Below are positions 24,725 to 33,397 of a stretch of DNA of 38,278 bases, one piece after another. The notes beneath the pieces were generated by a model. That model ran no database searches, was not told the origin of the DNA, and saw only the letters and a list, made by a program, of their open reading frames with translations. Position numbers and translations under genes: made by a program. Each line of letters begins with the position of its first letter. The first letter of the stretch is position 1. Origin of the DNA: JAQVEM01 sp964595565 (GTDB lineage: Bacteria > Actinomycetota > Humimicrobiia > Humimicrobiales > Humimicrobiaceae); NCBI GenBank assembly GCA_964595565.1, contig CAZQQX010000016.1, positions 1 through 38,278 of the forward strand, in the 5' to 3' direction.

Positions 24725-25019
24725 AAGCTTTAACCGGAGCCTTTAAGGATATTATCCATAAAAACTAATAACTGAATTTATCGTCCTGATAATACTCTAT
24801 TTCAGAAATTACAGCAATTTTTATGTTTACCCGCGGTGATATAATTTATATAATGGCTAAAGAGTTAAGTGAAATAGGGGAAAATCTTAAATTTAATTAA
24901 TTTTGTAATTTATCAGTATTTTAAGGCCTATCATTAACAGGAATAACGGACAAAAATAATAATATATTTTTTGTTAAGAAATTATTATAAAATCATCAAA
25001 ATAAAACATTTTAGGATTT
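24725..25019 (+). other. AT-rich spacer with a 15-codon leaderless micro-ORF
   Basis: With the stem-loop before it, this is the largest gene-free gap (380 bases from 24640). It contains TATAAT (24840-24845) followed 7 bases later by an ATG (24853) that opens a 15-codon frame, MAKELSEIGENLKFN, ending at 24900. There is no Shine-Dalgarno. It could be a leaderless micropeptide, a decayed gene start, or chance. Nothing else is recognisable before the DUF1846 gene. Confidence 0.25.
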
Positions 25020-26558
25020 ATGCCTGTGGGTAAAAAAATAGGATTTGATAATGAAAAATATCTAAAAGAGCAGAGCCTGGCAATTCTTAAACGCATGGAG
25101 AAGTTTGATAGTAAACTTTATCTTGAGTTTGGAGGGAAGCTTTGCTTTGATTACCATGCAGCCAGAGTGCTTCCGGGCTATGACCCAAATGTAAAAATAC
25201 GCCTTCTGCAAACTCTGAAGGACAAAATTGATATTGTACTGTGTATTTATGCCGGCGATATTGAAAAGGGTAGAGTCAGAGGAGACTTTGGAATTACATA
25301 CGATGCAGCAACATTTAAGCTAATTGACGATCTTCGAAGATGGGGATTGAATATCATTGCAGTTGTGATAACCCGATTTAAAAATCAGGATCCTTCATTA
25401 ATATTTAAAAATAAACTGGAGCACAGAGGTATTAAGGTCTATCTGCACTATCCTATTAAAGGATACCCGGCAGATGTAGATACTATATGCAGCAGGGAAG
25501 GTTTTGGTAAAAATGAATATATTGAGACCAGCAGGAAAATTGTAGTGGTTACAGGTCCGGGTCCCGGTAGTGGCAAACTTTCAGTATGCCTTTCCCAGCT
25601 TTATCATGATTATAAAAAAGGGATTAACTCGGGTTATGCCAAATTTGAGACATTTCCTATATGGAATCTTCCGCTTAAGCATCCTGTAAACATTGCTTAT
25701 GAAGCAGCAACTGCTGATATAGGAGACTTTAACCTTGTTGACCCGTATCATCTTAATAAATATGGAGAGAGTTCAACAAACTATAACCGTGATGTGGAAA
25801 GTTTTCCAATATTAAAGCTTATATTTAACAGGATTATAAATGATAAAAAAACAAACCTGCCCATGTATAATTCGCCTACTGATATGGGGGTAAATTGTGT
25901 AAAATCCGGGGTAATAGACGATGAAGCTGTCCGGGAAGCGTCAAAGCAGGAACTAATCCGCCGTTACTTCCGTTATAACAGAGAATATATAATGGGTATA
26001 GAAAAGAAAGAAACCGTTGAGCGGGTATCTTTTTTAATGAATGAGCTTGAAGTAAAAATTTCTGACAGGAAAGTGGTTGATATTGCCCGGAAGGCCGCAG
26101 AAGAGGCAGAACTTAAAGGTAAGGGTAATGAAGGCATCTTCTGCGGTGCAGCCATAGAGCTTCCCTGCGGTCGTATCATTACCGGAAAAAATTCAAAACT
26201 CATGCACGCATCTTCAAGTCTGATAATTAATGCTATAAAAGTTCTGGCAAATATACCTGATGAGATTTTTTTACTTTCACCCCAGATTATTAACCAGATA
26301 TCAAAATTAAAAAAGGGTATTTTAGAAGCAGAATCAGAAAGCCTGGACCTGGAGGAAACTTTAATTGCACTTTCTATAAGCTCTTTAACCAATCACACTG
26401 CAGAGCTGGCAATGAAAAAACTTAACCAGCTGGGAGGGTGTGAAATGCATATGACTCATATACCAACTCCTGGAGATGAGGTTGGATTGAAACATTTAGG
26501 AGTAAACCTGACCACAGATGGTAAATTTTCTTCCAGGAATTTATTTGTGAGTAAATAG
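25020..26558 (+). CDS. DUF1846 / UPF0371 family protein
   Basis: A 512-residue cytoplasmic protein. It begins IGFDNEKYLKEQSLAILKRMEKFDSKLYLEFGGKL and continues DYHAARVLPGYDPNVKIRLL, the signature of the UPF0371 family. A glycine-rich P-loop-like segment, VVVTGPGPGSGKLSVCLSQLYHD, lies at about 174-196, suggesting nucleotide binding. The end, MHMTHIPTPGDEVGLKHLGVNLT, is also family-typical. Structures exist for relatives, but the biochemical function is unknown to me. A weak AGGA precedes the ATG. It is the last gene before the composition changes. Confidence 0.85.
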   Translation: MPVGKKIGFDNEKYLKEQSLAILKRMEKFDSKLYLEFGGKLCFDYHAARVLPGYDPNVKIRLLQTLKDKIDIVLCIYAGDIEKGRVRGDFGITYDAATFKLIDDLRRWGLNIIAVVITRFKNQDPSLIFKNKLEHRGIKVYLHYPIKGYPADVDTICSREGFGKNEYIETSRKIVVVTGPGPGSGKLSVCLSQLYHDYKKGINSGYAKFETFPIWNLPLKHPVNIAYEAATADIGDFNLVDPYHLNKYGESSTNYNRDVESFPILKLIFNRIINDKKTNLPMYNSPTDMGVNCVKSGVIDDEAVREASKQELIRRYFRYNREYIMGIEKKETVERVSFLMNELEVKISDRKVVDIARKAAEEAELKGKGNEGIFCGAAIELPCGRIITGKNSKLMHASSSLIINAIKVLANIPDEIFLLSPQIINQISKLKKGILEAESESLDLEETLIALSISSLTNHTAELAMKKLNQLGGCEMHMTHIPTPGDEVGLKHLGVNLTTDGKFSSRNLFVSK

Positions 26559-26821
26559 TATGAGCCCCGGCTGTAATTACAGTGATTATAGCTCCATATT
26601 CCGGAAATATTATATATTGAGTGAAAAAGAATATAATTATATCTTAAACCAGATAAATCCTATTTATATTTAACTATCTAATCATTGATTAAAAAACCCT
26701 GCCTGTTCATTTTTGTCCTGTTTATTTTACCTCCGAGGTAATACATAGCTCGTGAAGAAAACTATCTGAAAGTGGTACATGGTAGGTGGAAAATAAAAAA
26801 GTATTTGACTTTTTAAAATAT
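26559..26821. other. Intergenic boundary region with two palindromes
   Basis: No gene is visible. CTGTAATTACAG (26571-26582) is a perfect palindrome just after the DUF1846 stop, inside a larger imperfect GAGC/GCTC pairing that may act as a weak transcript end. TTACCTCCGAGGTAA (26727-26741) is a 7-1-7 palindrome that looks like a protein-binding site. The gap marks the passage from the CCGG-rich housekeeping block to the CCGG-poor catabolic cluster. Confidence 0.35.
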
Positions 26822-26849
26822 TTGAGATACAAGTATGTTATATCATAAT
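26822..26849 (+). promoter_or_regulatory. Candidate promoter of the GntR gene
   Basis: TTGAGA (26822-26827), 16 bases, CATAAT (26844-26849). A start near 26857 leaves only about 7 bases before the ATG, with no Shine-Dalgarno. An alternative upstream -35, TTGACT (26805-26810), has only a poor -10 at 17 bases. Confidence 0.4.
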
Positions 26850-26851
26850 TA

Positions 26852-26866
26852 CATGTTTACAACATG
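26852..26866. promoter_or_regulatory. Perfect inverted repeat overlapping the gntR start codon, candidate operator
   Basis: CATGTT TAC AACATG is a perfect 6-3-6 inverted repeat whose last three bases are the ATG of the regulator. It would cover the predicted transcription start, a natural place for autorepression by the GntR protein encoded here. I did not find a second copy before the binding-protein gene. Confidence 0.5.
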
Positions 26867-27649
26867 AAAACATTATCAGATTACAAAAACAGAATAAATG
26901 AAAATCACGCTCTTCCTTTGTATTACCAGCTGGAGCTAATAATACAAAACTATTTGGAAGTAGAAGATATTAAAGAAGGCAAAGAGTTTTTTAGTGAGGA
27001 AGAAATATCGGAGCAGTTGGGCATTAGTAGACCGACAATAAATAAAGCTATAAAAAGCCTTATTAAAAAAGGATATTTATTTAGAAGCAGAGGTAAAAGA
27101 CCTGTAGTTAATAAACCTGATAACATTTCACTTGTATTTATGGAAGAGCTCCTGAGTTTTGGTGAAATGATAAAGAAGCAAAATAGTAGTTATAGACCTA
27201 AAACTATGCTTATAAGTAGAAAAGTTATCAAACCAACCCATAAAATCACGGAAAGCATAAATTTAGATGAAGGCGATGATGTTGTATTTTTAAAAAGGCT
27301 AAGATATGTAAACGAAAATCCGATTATTATTGTAGATTCATATTTATCTTATAAAAAGTACCATAAGCTGATGGAAATACCATTAGACGACTTCAAGAAA
27401 GATTTATATTCTCTGTTTAAAGATTTGTTCGGCGTATTGGTTGATAGATCAAATAGAGAGGTTACTGCTTCAAGATTAACCCTGGAGGATGCTGCACTAT
27501 TAAATGTTGATATCTGGGAACCTTGTCTGCGATTATATGCGACTGCATATGACAAGAACGGTAAACCTTTTGAGTATTTTGACTCAAGATTTAAAGGTGA
27601 TAATTGTATTTTAAGAACAAGTTTATTTAGAAAAAAAATAGAAAAGTAA
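26864..27649 (+). CDS. GntR-family (HutC/UTRA type) transcriptional regulator
   Basis: A 261-residue protein. The N-terminal winged helix (about 16-80) has LPLYYQLELIIQNYL and FFSEEEISEQLGISRPTINKAIKSLIKKGYLFRSRGK, with the basic RGKRPVV wing. The UTRA ligand-binding domain (about 100-255) includes INLDEGDDVVFLKRLRYVNENPIIIVDSYL and a late YDKNGKPFEYFDSRF. HutC-type regulators respond to small catabolites, often phosphorylated sugars. It heads the ABC-importer/aldolase cluster and probably controls it and itself. Confidence 0.9.
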   Translation: MKTLSDYKNRINENHALPLYYQLELIIQNYLEVEDIKEGKEFFSEEEISEQLGISRPTINKAIKSLIKKGYLFRSRGKRPVVNKPDNISLVFMEELLSFGEMIKKQNSSYRPKTMLISRKVIKPTHKITESINLDEGDDVVFLKRLRYVNENPIIIVDSYLSYKKYHKLMEIPLDDFKKDLYSLFKDLFGVLVDRSNREVTASRLTLEDAALLNVDIWEPCLRLYATAYDKNGKPFEYFDSRFKGDNCILRTSLFRKKIEK

Positions 27650-27668
27650 ACATAAACGAGGCAATGAT

Positions 27669-27677
27669 AGGAGGTGA
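27669..27677 (+). promoter_or_regulatory. Perfect Shine-Dalgarno without a well-placed start codon
   Basis: AGGAGGTGA is fully complementary to the usual 16S rRNA end, but no start codon lies 5-9 bases downstream. The nearest ATG (27695) opens a five-codon frame, MDHGQ. The binding-protein gene has its own ribosome site later. It may serve a leader peptide, or be a relic. Confidence 0.35.
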
Positions 27678-27737
27678 GAATTAAAAAGTTATATATGGAT
27701 CATGGGCAATAATATTTCAATAAGAGAAAGGAAGAAA

Positions 27738-28838
27738 ATGTATATGAAAAAAGCAGTATTATTGGTTGTTGGGGTAATATTTACCTTTTCAATGATTTTT
27801 ATGGGAGTCTCCTGCAAAACAGAAGAGGCTGCAGAAGAAGTCACTGAAGAAGCTGAAGGAGTAGTAGAAGAAGCAGCAGAAGAGGAAACAGAGGAAACTA
27901 CAGCAGAAGAAGAGCAAAGTTCAGAAGAGAAAGCTTTAAGTGAATATAAAATAGGAGCCGTTATCAATACAATGGCGCATCCATATTATGTTCAAATTGT
28001 AGATGGTTATAAAAAGGTTGCTGAAGGGCTTGGTGTGAATATAATAATTAAGGATCCTGATGGTGATGCAAATAAGCAAGTATCTATGATTGAAGAGCTT
28101 ATACAAATAGAAGAAGTAGATGCTCTTTGTGTTGATCCATGTCTACCCGGGAGTCTTGCTAGTATTGTACAGGAAGCCTCAGAATTGGGAATTCCTTTAG
28201 TTAGTGGGGCAGGTCACATACCTGGAGAGATCAGCTTTGTTGGAAGTGATAATTATGTAGGTGCAAGAATGGCAGGTGCTTATGCTGGAGAATGGCTTAG
28301 AGACAATGTTACAGACCATGTACCTGTTGTAGCTTTAATTCAGGGAACAAAGTATCCGATCCCAAATCTCAGAATGGGTGGTTTCATTGAGGGAGTTAAA
28401 GAATATGCCCCAGATGCTATTATAGAAATGAGAGATGGGGATGGAAGTAAGGCAAATGCTATGACTTTGATGGAGGATATATTAACAGTATATGACCGTG
28501 TTGACTGTACCTTTGGACTAAACGATGCTGCTTCTCTTGGAGCTTTAGCAGCTTGTGAAGCAAAGTTTGGAGCAGAAGATATGATTGCAGCCGGGTTCGA
28601 CTGTGATCCTGACGGGATAGCTACATTGAAAGATCCTGATCACCCTGCTTTTATGGTAGATGTTGCACAATACCCAGATTTAATAACGAAATGTATGGTT
28701 GTAACAGCTATTAAGTACTTAAGAGGTGAGGAAGTATCATCAAGAATATGGGCTCCTGTTGCTCTTGCAACTAGAGATAACGTAGATGAAGTAGTTTCAA
28801 ATGTACCTGAATATGAAGAATGTGAAATAGAATACTAA
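27738..28838 (+). CDS. Ribose-type ABC importer substrate-binding lipoprotein
   Basis: The extracytoplasmic sugar-binding component. I place the start at 27738 (MYMKKAVLL), because AAAGGAAG lies just upstream and the signal peptide then begins normally; an ATG at 27702 would add 12 hydrophilic residues. Counting from 27738, the lipobox GVSC is at about residues 21-24. A Glu-rich linker of about 40 residues precedes the periplasmic-binding-protein fold (IGAVINTMAHPYYVQIVDGYKKVAEGLGV, ALCVDPCLPGSLASIVQEA, GIPLVSG, VGSDNYVGARMAGAYAGEW, and ALAACEAKFGAEDMIAAGFD). This is the RbsB/sugar-binding family. The ligand is unknown; the downstream genes imply a pentose, deoxy sugar or polyol. It is followed by a stem-loop and the ATPase. 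Confidence 0.9.
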   Translation: MYMKKAVLLVVGVIFTFSMIFMGVSCKTEEAAEEVTEEAEGVVEEAAEEETEETTAEEEQSSEEKALSEYKIGAVINTMAHPYYVQIVDGYKKVAEGLGVNIIIKDPDGDANKQVSMIEELIQIEEVDALCVDPCLPGSLASIVQEASELGIPLVSGAGHIPGEISFVGSDNYVGARMAGAYAGEWLRDNVTDHVPVVALIQGTKYPIPNLRMGGFIEGVKEYAPDAIIEMRDGDGSKANAMTLMEDILTVYDRVDCTFGLNDAASLGALAACEAKFGAEDMIAAGFDCDPDGIATLKDPDHPAFMVDVAQYPDLITKCMVVTAIKYLRGEEVSSRIWAPVALATRDNVDEVVSNVPEYEECEIEY

Positions 28839-28844
28839 AAAAAC

Positions 28845-28884
28845 AGCTCTGTCTTTGTGGCTTAATAAGTACAAAGACAGAGCT
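28845..28884 (+). other. 14-bp stem-loop between binding-protein and ATPase genes
   Basis: AGCTCTGTCTTTGT (28845-28858) pairs perfectly with ACAAAGACAGAGCT (28871-28884) around a 12-base loop. No T run follows. Stem-loops here in importer operons commonly protect the upstream message, so the binding protein is made in excess of the ATPase and permease. Confidence 0.65.
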
Positions 28885-28915
28885 CAATATAGGTAAATGA
28901 CGATATATATTATAC

Positions 28916-30439
28916 ATGGTTAAGAATAATAATACATTAATTAGAGCAATAAATTTATCTAAAAAGTTTCCCGGTGTTTTAGCTTTAGATAAAGTAAACT
29001 TTAGCTTGTTTAAGGGCGAGGTCCATGCAATTGTTGGAGAAAATGGGGCAGGGAAATCAACCTTTATAAATATTATTGGGGGTATTCTTCAACCCACTGA
29101 AGGATTTATTGAATTTGAAGGTTCGAAATTATATTATTTGAATCCTCTACATGCTAGAGAATTGGGCATAAGTATTATACATCAGGAATCAGAATTGGCA
29201 CTCACACTTAATGTAGCTGAAAATATCTTCTTAGGTAAATATCCTAGCAATAAGGTTGGGATAGTTGATAATGGCAAAATGAATAAGGAAGCTAAAAAGA
29301 TTCTGGAAAAAGTCGGCTCTAATATAGAAACAAAAAGTTTAATCAAAAATTTAACTATTTCACAAAGGAGATTGGTGGAGATAGCCAGAGCAATTTCCAC
29401 AGATGTTAAACTATTAATAATGGATGAGCCAACTACGGTCTTTAGTAGTGAGGAAATCAATAATCTTTTTGGAATAGTTCGACTTCTTAAAAAAAGTGGG
29501 GTAACAATAATATTCATATCTCATAATCTAAATGAAATATATTCTATTTCTGATCGTGTTACAGTGTTTCGTGATGGAAAATTAATAACTACTATACCTA
29601 CAAAAGAAGCGACAGAAGAAAAATTAATAAGTTGGATGGTTGGTAAAGATTTTAAGATATTTTCTTCATCAAGACATAAATTGATTGGCAAAGAGGTCTT
29701 AGCTTTGAAAAATATAGAGAAAAAAGGAATAATTAAAGATATATCTTTTAATATCAAGGAAAAAGAAATAGTAGGATTAGCTGGTTTGGTTGGTTCTGGA
29801 AGGTCGTCAATAGCTAATGTAATATTTGGAATGTTAAGACCTGATTCAGGGGAAATTTTAATTGATAAAAATGAAGTAGTTATTAAATCTCCCAATGATG
29901 CCATAAATCATAAAATAGGGTTGTTGACCGAAGACAGGAAACTTTTTGGTTTGTTTTTAAGAAAGACAATAAAAGAAAATATATCTATGTCAAACTTAGA
30001 GGTTTTTTCTAAATTTACTTTCATAAATAATTATAGAGAAAAAGTTGAATGCAATAAGTTTATGAAATTATTAGATATTAAAGCTACAAGCATAGGCCAG
30101 ATAGTGCAGAATTTAAGTGGTGGTAACCAACAAAAAGTAGTTTTTGCCAGATGGTTACTTAATAAACCTAAAATTTTAATTCTTGATGAGCCAACTGTTG
30201 GTATTGATATAGGAGCAAAACAGGAAATGTATAAATTAATAAATGATATTTCGGATGAAGGGTGTGCAATATTACTGATATCGTCAGAAATTGAAGAGTT
30301 GATAGGACTATGTCATAGAATTCTGGTCATGAGAAACGGCTTTATTGTCAAAGAGTTTCTAAATGACAATTTAACCCAGGAAAAAATTCTTTATTACAGT
30401 GCAGGTTTCTATGAAAAAAGCAAGAGCAATTTAGGATAG
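28916..30439 (+). CDS. Ribose-type ABC importer ATP-binding protein (two nucleotide-binding domains)
   Basis: A 507-residue RbsA/MglA-type double ATPase. Domain 1: Walker A GENGAGKST (41-49), signature LTISQRRLVEIARA, Walker B LLIMDEPTT and the switch FISHNL. Domain 2: a degenerate Walker A GLVGSGRSS, signature NLSGGNQQKVVFARWL, Walker B LILDEPTVGIDIGAKQEMY. A degenerate second Walker A is usual in this family. It energises sugar import with the permease that follows after 9 bases. The start has only a weak ribosome site. Confidence 0.94.
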   Translation: MVKNNNTLIRAINLSKKFPGVLALDKVNFSLFKGEVHAIVGENGAGKSTFINIIGGILQPTEGFIEFEGSKLYYLNPLHARELGISIIHQESELALTLNVAENIFLGKYPSNKVGIVDNGKMNKEAKKILEKVGSNIETKSLIKNLTISQRRLVEIARAISTDVKLLIMDEPTTVFSSEEINNLFGIVRLLKKSGVTIIFISHNLNEIYSISDRVTVFRDGKLITTIPTKEATEEKLISWMVGKDFKIFSSSRHKLIGKEVLALKNIEKKGIIKDISFNIKEKEIVGLAGLVGSGRSSIANVIFGMLRPDSGEILIDKNEVVIKSPNDAINHKIGLLTEDRKLFGLFLRKTIKENISMSNLEVFSKFTFINNYREKVECNKFMKLLDIKATSIGQIVQNLSGGNQQKVVFARWLLNKPKILILDEPTVGIDIGAKQEMYKLINDISDEGCAILLISSEIEELIGLCHRILVMRNGFIVKEFLNDNLTQEKILYYSAGFYEKSKSNLG

Positions 30440-30448
30440 AGGTCTAAT

Positions 30449-31435
30449 ATGAATAATAAAACTGTTGATAAAAAAACAAATAAGAGTTTTATCGGTTATT
30501 TAAAAAAAGGTTTGTTTTATATGTGGCAAAATCAGAAAGCATTAATTGCTTTGCTTATAATGGCTTTTATTTTTGCCTTTTTGTCAGAGCATTTTTTTTC
30601 GTTTAATAATTTAATGAATGTCTCACGGCAAACTTCAATAAGTGCTCTTCTCGCTGCAGGAATGACTCTTGTAATACTTGTTGGAGATATTGATCTTTCT
30701 ATCGGCGCAAATGCAGCATTTTGTGGGGTGGTTGCAGCTTTTATGCTTAAGCACGGGGTTATAACACCCCTTACTTTTATAATTGTTCTTATCTTAGGAA
30801 TGTTTATAGGTCTAGCAAACGGCGTTCTGGTTGCTAAGGTTAAGGTTCCCTTCTTTATAAGCACATTAGCAATGATGAGCATATTAACAGGTGCAGGGTA
30901 TCTAATAACGGGAGGTTATCCTATTTCAAATTTGCCTCATGCATGGAGTTTTTTTGGTAGAGGATATGTAAAATCTGTACCAGTACCAACAATAATTATG
31001 TTCCTGGTTTTTATAATAATGGCTATTGTATTAAGCAGAACAACTTTTGGAAGAAGATTATATGCTGTAGGCTCAAGTGAGAAAACCTCGTATTTATGTG
31101 GTATTAAAACTACAAATGTAAGAATAATGGCATATGCATTTGCTGGTTTGCTTGCAGCGTTGGGTGGTGTTTTACTGAGTTCACGGCTTGATTCGGGTGA
31201 TCCGTCTGTTGGTGATACATTTTTACTGGTTTCGATAGCAGCTCCTATTCTTGGTGGAACAAAGCTCTCGGGAGGAGAGGGGACTATAATAGGAACTTTG
31301 ATAGGTGCATTTGTTTTGGGTGTCATCAATAATGCAATGAGTTTAATGAATTTAAATACTTACTGGCAGGATGTTGTGAGAGGTTTAATAGTGATCGCAA
31401 TAATAATACCACAGATAGAAAGGAAAAAAGCTTAA
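30449..31435 (+). CDS. Ribose-type ABC importer permease
   Basis: A 328-residue integral membrane protein of the RbsC family (BPD_transp_2), with about 8-10 hydrophobic segments. Family features are MNVSRQTSISALLAAGMTLVILVGDIDLSIGA, FIGLANGVLVAKVKVPFFISTLAM, GRRLYAVGSSEKTSYLCGI and VSIAAPILGGTKLSGGEGTIIGTLIGAFVLGVINNAMSL. It probably forms a homodimeric channel with the ATPase encoded just upstream. The oxidoreductase gene follows 37 bases later behind AAGGAGGAAGG, so the transporter and the first catabolic enzyme are likely on one transcript. Confidence 0.93.
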   Translation: MNNKTVDKKTNKSFIGYLKKGLFYMWQNQKALIALLIMAFIFAFLSEHFFSFNNLMNVSRQTSISALLAAGMTLVILVGDIDLSIGANAAFCGVVAAFMLKHGVITPLTFIIVLILGMFIGLANGVLVAKVKVPFFISTLAMMSILTGAGYLITGGYPISNLPHAWSFFGRGYVKSVPVPTIIMFLVFIIMAIVLSRTTFGRRLYAVGSSEKTSYLCGIKTTNVRIMAYAFAGLLAALGGVLLSSRLDSGDPSVGDTFLLVSIAAPILGGTKLSGGEGTIIGTLIGAFVLGVINNAMSLMNLNTYWQDVVRGLIVIAIIIPQIERKKA

Positions 31436-31472
31436 ATCCAAGTTTTTAAAATTTTAAGGAGGAAGGCATATT

Positions 31473-33365
31473 ATGTCATTATCTTATACAGGGAAAATAT
31501 TAAAAATAGATTTATCCAGTAAAAAAATTTCATTAGAATATCCTGAAAAAAAAGATAGTAATTTCTATAGAAAATATTGGGGAGGAAGTTGTCTTGCTGC
31601 GTTTTATCTTTTAAGGGAAATGGAAACGGGCAAAGATCCTCTTTCTCCAGAAAATGTAATAGTATTTGCAACCAGTGCTGTTACCGGGGCAAATGTTCCT
31701 GGATTTGCTAAGTTCAGCATTATTACCAAGTCTCCTTTAACAAATATAATATCAGAAGCCTTTTGCGATGGGTTCTGGGGCACGGAGCTTAAATCAGCGG
31801 GTTTTGACGCCATTATTATTAAAGGAAAGTCAGAAGAACCGGTATATATTACTATAAAAGATGAACTGGTAAGTTTTAATAGTGCAGCAAAATTATGGGG
31901 TAAAGGAATTAATGAAACAATTAATATTATTAAAGAAGAGGCCGGCGATAATGAGACAAAAGTTGCAAGTATTGGCCCCGCTGGGGAAAACAAAGTTAGA
32001 TTTGCAAACATAATTAGCGATTTTTATTTTGCAAGCAGCAAACCTGGCTGCGGTGCAATTATGGGCTCAAAAAATATCAAGGCTATAGCAGTCAGGGGAA
32101 GCGGTTCATTAGGTATAAGTGATTCAAAAAGATTAGAGGAACTTTCTCAGAAATTCCACAGAAATTTTAAGGATAACTTTATTAACAAAGCAGTACAAGA
32201 GGGAGGAACTGCGTCATTTTTAAGCGCTCTTAATAATGGAGGGTTAATTTCATCAAGAAATGCACAGACTACTTTTTTTGAGGGGGCAAATAAAATTTCA
32301 GGAGAAGTGATACTAAAAAAATATAATAGTATCGGAATAGAATGTAATAATTGTCCGGCTTCCTGTCACCGTGTTTTTAAAGATACATCTAACTCAAACA
32401 ATAATTTAGCTGTACCGGAACTTGAAATGTTAATGTCTTTTGGTAATGGCTGTAATTTAGATGATCTTGAAGTTTTATTAAAAGTAAATGCTCTATGCAA
32501 TGATTATGGCATTGACCCAACGTCTGCAGGTGTAACTATTGCCTTTATGATGGAATGCTTCGAGAAAAAGCTTATTGATAAAGACGTAACTGGTGGTGTC
32601 AATCTAAGTTTTGGCAATTCTGAAATAGTTGAGGATCTTATTAATAAAATAACTTTCAGGGATGGTATAGGTAATTTAATAGCTGATGGCGTGGCAATGG
32701 CAGCCGCAAAAATTGGCAAAGGTTCTGAAGATTTTGCGATGCACGTAAAGGGTCAGGAAATACCGTTACACGATGCTAGAACAAAAGTTATGCTCGGGTT
32801 ATCTTATTTAATATCACCAACAGGGCCGGATGATTTAGCAGTTGAGCATGATACAGATTTTGATGACACTGCTCCTGAATTATTCCTCGAACGCGTTAAA
32901 ACAGTAGGGATTTTGGAGAGAATGGATGCAACTGATTTAAGCTTTAAGAAAGTAAGGATGCTTTCATATCTACAGCAGGTCTTCAGCTTTATGGATAATT
33001 TATGTTTATGTAAGTATGCTTTTGCACCCTGTAGGTATTATTCCTTTACGGATATGATCGACATTCTAAGTTCAGTAACAGGTTGGGAAGTTAGTTTCTG
33101 GGAATTAATGAAGGCTGGAGAAAGAAGACTTAATATGTTCCAGATTTTTAATTTGAGGGAAGGTTATAATCCATTAAAAAACAAAATGCCAGAACGTGTA
33201 TTTGAACCAATTTTTACCGGACCTAAAGAAGGTATAGGTATTAAAAAGGAAGAGTTTTATGAAGCAGGCAATTTTTATCATAAACTAAGAAACTGGGATT
33301 TCAGAACTGGTAAGCCATCTTCAAGCAAATTAATAGAGCTAGATTTAGGGTGGCTTTTAGAATAA
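31473..33365 (+). CDS. Aldehyde:ferredoxin oxidoreductase (tungsten/molybdopterin family)
   Basis: Oxidises an aldehyde to the acid with ferredoxin as acceptor, using a tungsten bis-pterin and one [4Fe-4S] cluster. The 630-residue length is typical. The N-terminal domain has YTGKILKIDLSSKK, RKYWGGSCLAAFYLL, VIVFATSAVTGANVPGFAKFSI and GFWGTELKSAGFDAIIIKGK. Cluster ligands are Cys291, Cys294, Cys298 (CNNCPASC) and the distant Cys513 (DNLCLCKYAF). SIGPAGENKVRFANI and HVKGQEIPLHDAR are also conserved. Its place between a sugar importer and a kinase/aldolase set suggests it consumes the aldehyde released by the aldolase, or an aldose itself. Family is certain; substrate is inferred. Confidence 0.93.
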   Translation: MSLSYTGKILKIDLSSKKISLEYPEKKDSNFYRKYWGGSCLAAFYLLREMETGKDPLSPENVIVFATSAVTGANVPGFAKFSIITKSPLTNIISEAFCDGFWGTELKSAGFDAIIIKGKSEEPVYITIKDELVSFNSAAKLWGKGINETINIIKEEAGDNETKVASIGPAGENKVRFANIISDFYFASSKPGCGAIMGSKNIKAIAVRGSGSLGISDSKRLEELSQKFHRNFKDNFINKAVQEGGTASFLSALNNGGLISSRNAQTTFFEGANKISGEVILKKYNSIGIECNNCPASCHRVFKDTSNSNNNLAVPELEMLMSFGNGCNLDDLEVLLKVNALCNDYGIDPTSAGVTIAFMMECFEKKLIDKDVTGGVNLSFGNSEIVEDLINKITFRDGIGNLIADGVAMAAAKIGKGSEDFAMHVKGQEIPLHDARTKVMLGLSYLISPTGPDDLAVEHDTDFDDTAPELFLERVKTVGILERMDATDLSFKKVRMLSYLQQVFSFMDNLCLCKYAFAPCRYYSFTDMIDILSSVTGWEVSFWELMKAGERRLNMFQIFNLREGYNPLKNKMPERVFEPIFTGPKEGIGIKKEEFYEAGNFYHKLRNWDFRTGKPSSSKLIELDLGWLLE

Positions 33366-33397
33366 TATTTTTTGTTTATTTTTAAGGAAGGGGAAAA

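Noticed and set aside
27702..27737. ATG at 27702 as start of the binding protein
   Set aside because: It would put a hydrophilic stretch before the signal peptide and is 24 bases from the nearest Shine-Dalgarno; 27738 has a close ribosome site.
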